Made by a program: the position numbers and the translations under genes. This document shows, piece after piece, positions 5,688 to 8,067 of a stretch of DNA of 8,067 nucleotides (positions are counted from its first letter, which is position 1; the number at the start of each line of letters is the position of its first letter). Source of the DNA: DATDRQ01 sp035291645 (GTDB lineage: Bacteria > Chloroflexota > Anaerolineae > Anaerolineales > UBA4823); the NCBI GenBank assembly GCA_035291645.1, contig DATDRQ010000079.1:1-8067 (forward strand), given 5' to 3'. The notes below the pieces were generated by a model. It did no database searches, was not told the DNA's origin, and saw only the letters and a list, made by a program, of their open reading frames with translations.

Positions 5688-7268
5688 ATGCTGGCACGCG
5701 TCTATTCCTGCGCCGTGATCGGTTTGGACGGCGTCATCGTCGAGGTCGAGGTAGATACCGGGGATGGACTCCCCGGGATCACCATCGTCGGACTGCCGGA
5801 TGCGGCAGTCCAGGAGAGCCGCGAGCGCGTCCAGATGGCGGTCAAGAATGCCGGGCGCTCCTTCCCCCGCCGGCGCATGATCGTCAACCTGGCGCCGGCC
5901 TCCGTCCGCAAGGAAGGCCCGGCCTACGATTTGCCGATCGCCCTGGGCGTGCTGATCTCCACCCATCAATTGCCCCCAGCCTGCCTGGAGGGGGCGCTGA
6001 TCATCGGGGAGCTCTCACTGGATGGGGGTGTGCGCCACGTGCGCGGCATCCTGCCCATGGCTGCCGTCGCCCGCCAGGAGGGTTACCAGCGCGTCCTCGT
6101 CCCCCAGGTGGACGCCGGCGAGGCCGCCCTGATCCCGGACCTGGAGGTCATCCCGGTGCCTTCGCTGGCTGCCCTGTGCGACCACCTCACCAACCAGCAG
6201 CCCCTGCCCCCCCAACCCCCGGTCCTGCCGGAAGAAGTGCCGCTGATCGCCCAGGCCGACTTCTGCGACGTCAAAGGCCAGGAGCACGCCAAGCGCGCCC
6301 TGGAAGTAGCCGCCGCCGGGGGGCATAATGTTTTAATGATCGGCCCGCCTGGAGCGGGGAAGACGCTGCTGGCGCGCGCCATGCCCGGCATCCTGCCGCG
6401 CATGACTATCGAAGAAGCTTTGGACGTCACGCGTGTGTATTCGGTCGCCGACCAGCTGCCCGCGGACGTGCCGCTGATCCGCAGCCGGCCTTACCGCTCC
6501 CCGCACCACACCATCTCGCACGCCGGGCTGGTCGGCGGCGGCAACTGGCCCCACCCCGGCGAGATCTCCCTCGCCCACCGCGGCGTGCTCTTCCTGGACG
6601 AGCTGCCCGAGTTCGGCCCGCGCGTGCTGGAAGTGCTGCGCCAGCCGATCGAGGACAAGGTGGTCACCATCAGCCGGGCGCAGGGCTCGCTGACCTTCCC
6701 CGCCAGCTTCCAGCTGATCGCCGCCATGAACCCCTGCCCGTGCGGCTACTTCGGCGACCCGGTGAAGCCCTGCACCTGCGCCTACGCCACCGTCACCAAG
6801 TACCAGAAGCGCATCTCCGGCCCGCTGCTGGACCGCATCGACATTCACCTGGAGGTGCCGCGCGTCGACTACGACAAGCTCAGCGACAGCCGCCTGGGAG
6901 AACCCTCTTTCGCCATCCAGGCGCGCGTCGAGGCCGCCCGGCAAATCCAAAGGCAACGCTTTACGCTAGGGGCGAATCATCCAACCGGGGGCCAGCAGCC
7001 AGCCGGCCGGCCGCAGGTCGTATCGCTCTTACAAATCACCTGTAACGCTGACATGCAGCCCGCCGACGTGCGCCGAATCTGCCAGCTGGACGAGCGCGGC
7101 CTGGCGCTGATGCGCACGGCTATGTCCCAGCTGCAGCTGTCCGCCCGCGCCTACCACCGCATCCTCAAGCTGGCCCGCACCATCGCCGACCTGGCCTGCA
7201 GCGAACACATCCAGCCCCAGCACCTGGCCGAGGCGCTGCAGTACCGTCCGAAATTAATGTTGAATTGA
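5688..7268 (+). CDS. comM: ComM/YifB family Mg chelatase-like AAA+ ATPase
   Basis: The gene encodes 526 residues, close to the usual family length plus an insertion. The N-terminal ChlI-type domain (about 20-142) has G-L-P-G-I-T-I-V-G-L-P-D-A-A-V-x-E-S-R-E-R (27-47). The AAA+ domain (about 190-395) shows Walker A G-P-P-G-A-G-K-T (219-226), Walker B G-V-L-F-L-D-E-L-P-E-F (299-309), the N-P-C-P-C-G-Y-F-G-D cysteine motif with C350, C352, C362 and C364, and G-P-L-L-D-R-I-D-I-H (378-387) with a likely arginine finger at R383. The Mg-chelatase C-terminal helical domain follows (about 405-522). In Vibrio, ComM is a hexameric helicase that promotes branch migration during natural transformation; many non-competent bacteria also carry it. 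Residues 426-449 look like an insertion relative to the usual short R-F-x-G-T-G turn, with lower third-position GC than the flanks. A strong promoter abuts the ATG. Confidence 0.95.
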   Translation: MLARVYSCAVIGLDGVIVEVEVDTGDGLPGITIVGLPDAAVQESRERVQMAVKNAGRSFPRRRMIVNLAPASVRKEGPAYDLPIALGVLISTHQLPPACLEGALIIGELSLDGGVRHVRGILPMAAVARQEGYQRVLVPQVDAGEAALIPDLEVIPVPSLAALCDHLTNQQPLPPQPPVLPEEVPLIAQADFCDVKGQEHAKRALEVAAAGGHNVLMIGPPGAGKTLLARAMPGILPRMTIEEALDVTRVYSVADQLPADVPLIRSRPYRSPHHTISHAGLVGGGNWPHPGEISLAHRGVLFLDELPEFGPRVLEVLRQPIEDKVVTISRAQGSLTFPASFQLIAAMNPCPCGYFGDPVKPCTCAYATVTKYQKRISGPLLDRIDIHLEVPRVDYDKLSDSRLGEPSFAIQARVEAARQIQRQRFTLGANHPTGGQQPAGRPQVVSLLQITCNADMQPADVRRICQLDERGLALMRTAMSQLQLSARAYHRILKLARTIADLACSEHIQPQHLAEALQYRPKLMLN

Positions 7269-7295
7269 GTCTGTTGTCAAGGACCATCCGTATTG

Positions 7296-7323
7296 GAGGG
7301 GCGGTCCCTACCGGCCGCCCCTC
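7296..7323 (+). repeat. GC-rich 9-bp palindrome after comM
   Basis: GAGGGGCGG (7296-7304) and CCGCCCCTC (7315-7323) are perfect reverse complements with a 10-nt loop. The structure starts 28 nt after the comM stop. It has no T-run, so it is not a standard intrinsic terminator. It could halt RNA by another route, protect the 3' end, or be a copy of a dispersed palindromic repeat. The 7-mer AGGGGCG also occurs inside the comM insertion at 6968-6974. Confidence 0.5.
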
Positions 7324-7666
7324 TCGGTCTTCAGGGTGAGGGGTCAGGATTAAAGGTTCGGCAGGGGAATTGTGAGATATGAGACGAGTTTTTTATTTGC
7401 GGTGAGTATTAAATTGTTAAAAACGCATGCGAAATTTAGAGGAACGAAGACGAGCGGTCAGCAGTTAGCGATTAGAAAACGGTCGAAGCCTGGACTCCGG
7501 AATGCTTCGCCAGTACGGGGGAAGTTGCCGGACCAAGAATGTCAGGCTCGATCTCCAGACCGGGCGCCATGATTTGAAGATCCTCATATCGAGAGGGAAT
7601 ATAGCACAGATGTTCTGGTTAAGCAAGGGAAGGTTTTCGTTTTGGATTGGAACGAACCTGGCCTGC

Positions 7667-7695
7667 TTGTACTTGGGTCAAATCTGTTGTATCAT
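7667..7695 (+). promoter_or_regulatory. Possible promoter for the gene at 7833
   Basis: TTGTAC (7667-7672), a 17-bp spacer and TATCAT (7690-7695, 5 of 6 to the -10 consensus) would start RNA near 7702 and give a leader of about 130 nt. That leader would contain the comM-tail remnant. The -35 matches at only 3 of 6 positions. Confidence 0.35.
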
Positions 7696-7705
7696 CGAAT
7701 TCAGA

Positions 7706-7812
7706 ATCCTCATGCTAGCCCGCACCATCGCAGGCCTGGCTTGCCGCGAGCCATCCAGCCCCAGCACATGAGTGTGGCGCTGCTGTTCAGACCGAAGATA
7801 ATTTTAGAATAA
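7706..7812 (+). pseudogene. Decayed second copy of the comM 3' end
   Basis: Aligned by hand with 7161-7268, about 84 of 108 columns are identical, including an unbroken CCAGCCCCAGCAC block (7755-7767). One base is missing near 7750, which breaks the frame. Before the break it reads R-I-L-M-L-A-R-T-I-A-G-L-A-C-R-E against comM R-I-L-K-L-A-R-T-I-A-D-L-A-C-S-E. After the break it reads I-Q-P-Q-H then R-P-K and ends with TAA (7810-7812), in register with the comM stop. Weaker similarity may extend left to about 7640 (T-G-G-A-A-C-G-A-A then C-C-T-G-G-C-C), but is not secure. It is in the same orientation as comM, 545 bp downstream of the matching segment. No start codon or ribosome site serves it. 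It is a gene remnant, either from tandem duplication of the comM tail or left behind when comM was replaced by a homologue. Confidence 0.8.
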
Positions 7813-7820
7813 CCCCAACT

Positions 7821-7827
7821 AAGGAGG
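7821..7827 (+). promoter_or_regulatory. Strong Shine-Dalgarno of the last gene
   Basis: AAGGAGG lies 5 nt before ATG 7833 and fixes that start. It contrasts with comM and the membrane-protein gene, which have no visible ribosome site. Confidence 0.8.
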
Positions 7828-7832
7828 CGTCC

Positions 7833-8067
7833 ATGTCTATCGATAAACTCCGTGCCCAGGTAATCGGCAGTATCTGGCAGGCCATCGCCCAAAGCGGTGT
7901 CGATCTGTCTTCCATACCACAGGACCAGCAGGAAAAATTGGTCAGCAAGATTGCAGATGGCGTCATGGTGACCATGGACTCCATCATGGGGGAAGAGATG
8001 CCCTTGACCACCACGGAAGACGAGGTAGACGATCTCGGCGAGCGTGTTCTATGGAAAGGGCGTCCTT
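7833..8067 (+). CDS. N-terminus of a probable bacterial PH-domain protein, cut by the window edge
   Basis: The frame is open from ATG 7833 to the window end, 78 complete codons, with an optimal Shine-Dalgarno upstream. The N-terminal 65 residues (beginning M-S-I-D-K-L-R-A-Q-V) look helical and acidic, with no signal peptide or membrane span; Met-rich V-M-V-T-M-D-S-I-M-G-E-E-M lies in the middle. The last visible residues, E-R-V-L-W-K-G-R-P, resemble the entry of bacterial PH (bPH) domains, which often open with E-x-x-L-W-x-G-R-P. That reading rests on one short motif and the domain itself lies outside the window. Function is unknown; bPH domains are usually protein- or membrane-associating modules. 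The real coding character is supported by the ribosome site and the uninterrupted frame. Confidence 0.7.
   Translation, partial: MSIDKLRAQVIGSIWQAIAQSGVDLSSIPQDQQEKLVSKIADGVMVTMDSIMGEEMPLTTTEDEVDDLGERVLWKGRP

Larger units (their letters stand above)
7269..7697. other. Intergenic stretch after comM, no intact gene
   Basis: These roughly 430 bp follow the comM stop. A GC-rich palindrome lies at 7296-7323. Around 7375-7440 the DNA becomes AT-rich (T-runs, an 8-bp CGCATGCG palindrome). Two frames are open: 7372-7572, and 7502-7771, whose last part is a comM-like fragment. Neither has a ribosome site or a recognisable full domain. Frame 1 is open from 7372 to 7812 except for one TGA at 7570-7572. 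The region reads as decayed or non-coding DNA. Confidence 0.5.

Noticed and set aside
6333..6956. Long minus-strand open frame opposite comM
   Set aside because: It is a mirror of the GC-rich third positions of comM, with His/Ala/Gly-rich composition and no ribosome site.
7372..7572. 66-codon frame after comM
   Set aside because: It has no ribosome site, its AT-rich start is unlike the neighbouring genes, and it has no recognisable domain; treated as part of decayed or non-coding DNA.

Overview
The window looks like chromosomal DNA of a moderately GC-rich bacterium, probably a member of the Chloroflexota (Anaerolineae-like). This is an inference. It rests on the combination of a CASTOR/POLLUX-type twin-RCK channel, a zinc-ribbon protein, a polytopic GT-C-like membrane protein with a TPR-like tail, a YifB/ComM ATPase and a protein that appears to be entering a bacterial PH domain. 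No phage, transposase, CRISPR array, rRNA or tRNA was recognised.

Layout, left to right. (1) The 3' part of an iron-sulfur protein (4Fe-4S mono-cluster domain followed by a CDGSH motif) runs in from the left edge and ends at 380. (2) A leader of about 270 bp holds an extended -10 box, a 9-bp inverted repeat and a terminator-like hairpin with T8. It precedes the ion-channel gene (651-2570). (3) A zinc-ribbon gene on the minus strand (2579-3247) meets the channel gene tail to tail, with only 8 bp between the stops. It starts at TTG behind a strong Shine-Dalgarno. (4) A 328-bp divergent intergenic region with purine-rich repeats leads to a large membrane protein (3576-5612), also with a TTG start. 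(5) A 75-bp gap carries a consensus-like promoter whose predicted +1 falls on the ATG of comM/yifB (5688-7268), so the transcript is probably leaderless. (6) About 560 bp without a convincing intact gene contains a GC-rich palindrome and a decayed, frameshifted second copy of the last ~105 bp of comM. (7) A gene with a strong Shine-Dalgarno starts at 7833 and leaves the window.

The genes do not form one obvious pathway. Strand changes and separate promoters suggest single-gene units: redox/iron-sulfur, ion transport, unknown zinc ribbon, envelope glycosyl transfer (likely), and DNA uptake or recombination (comM). The points most worth following are the comM tail duplication with the codon-shifted insertion inside comM, the leaderless comM promoter, and the structured leader of the channel gene. 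I did not find a clearly new multi-gene system.
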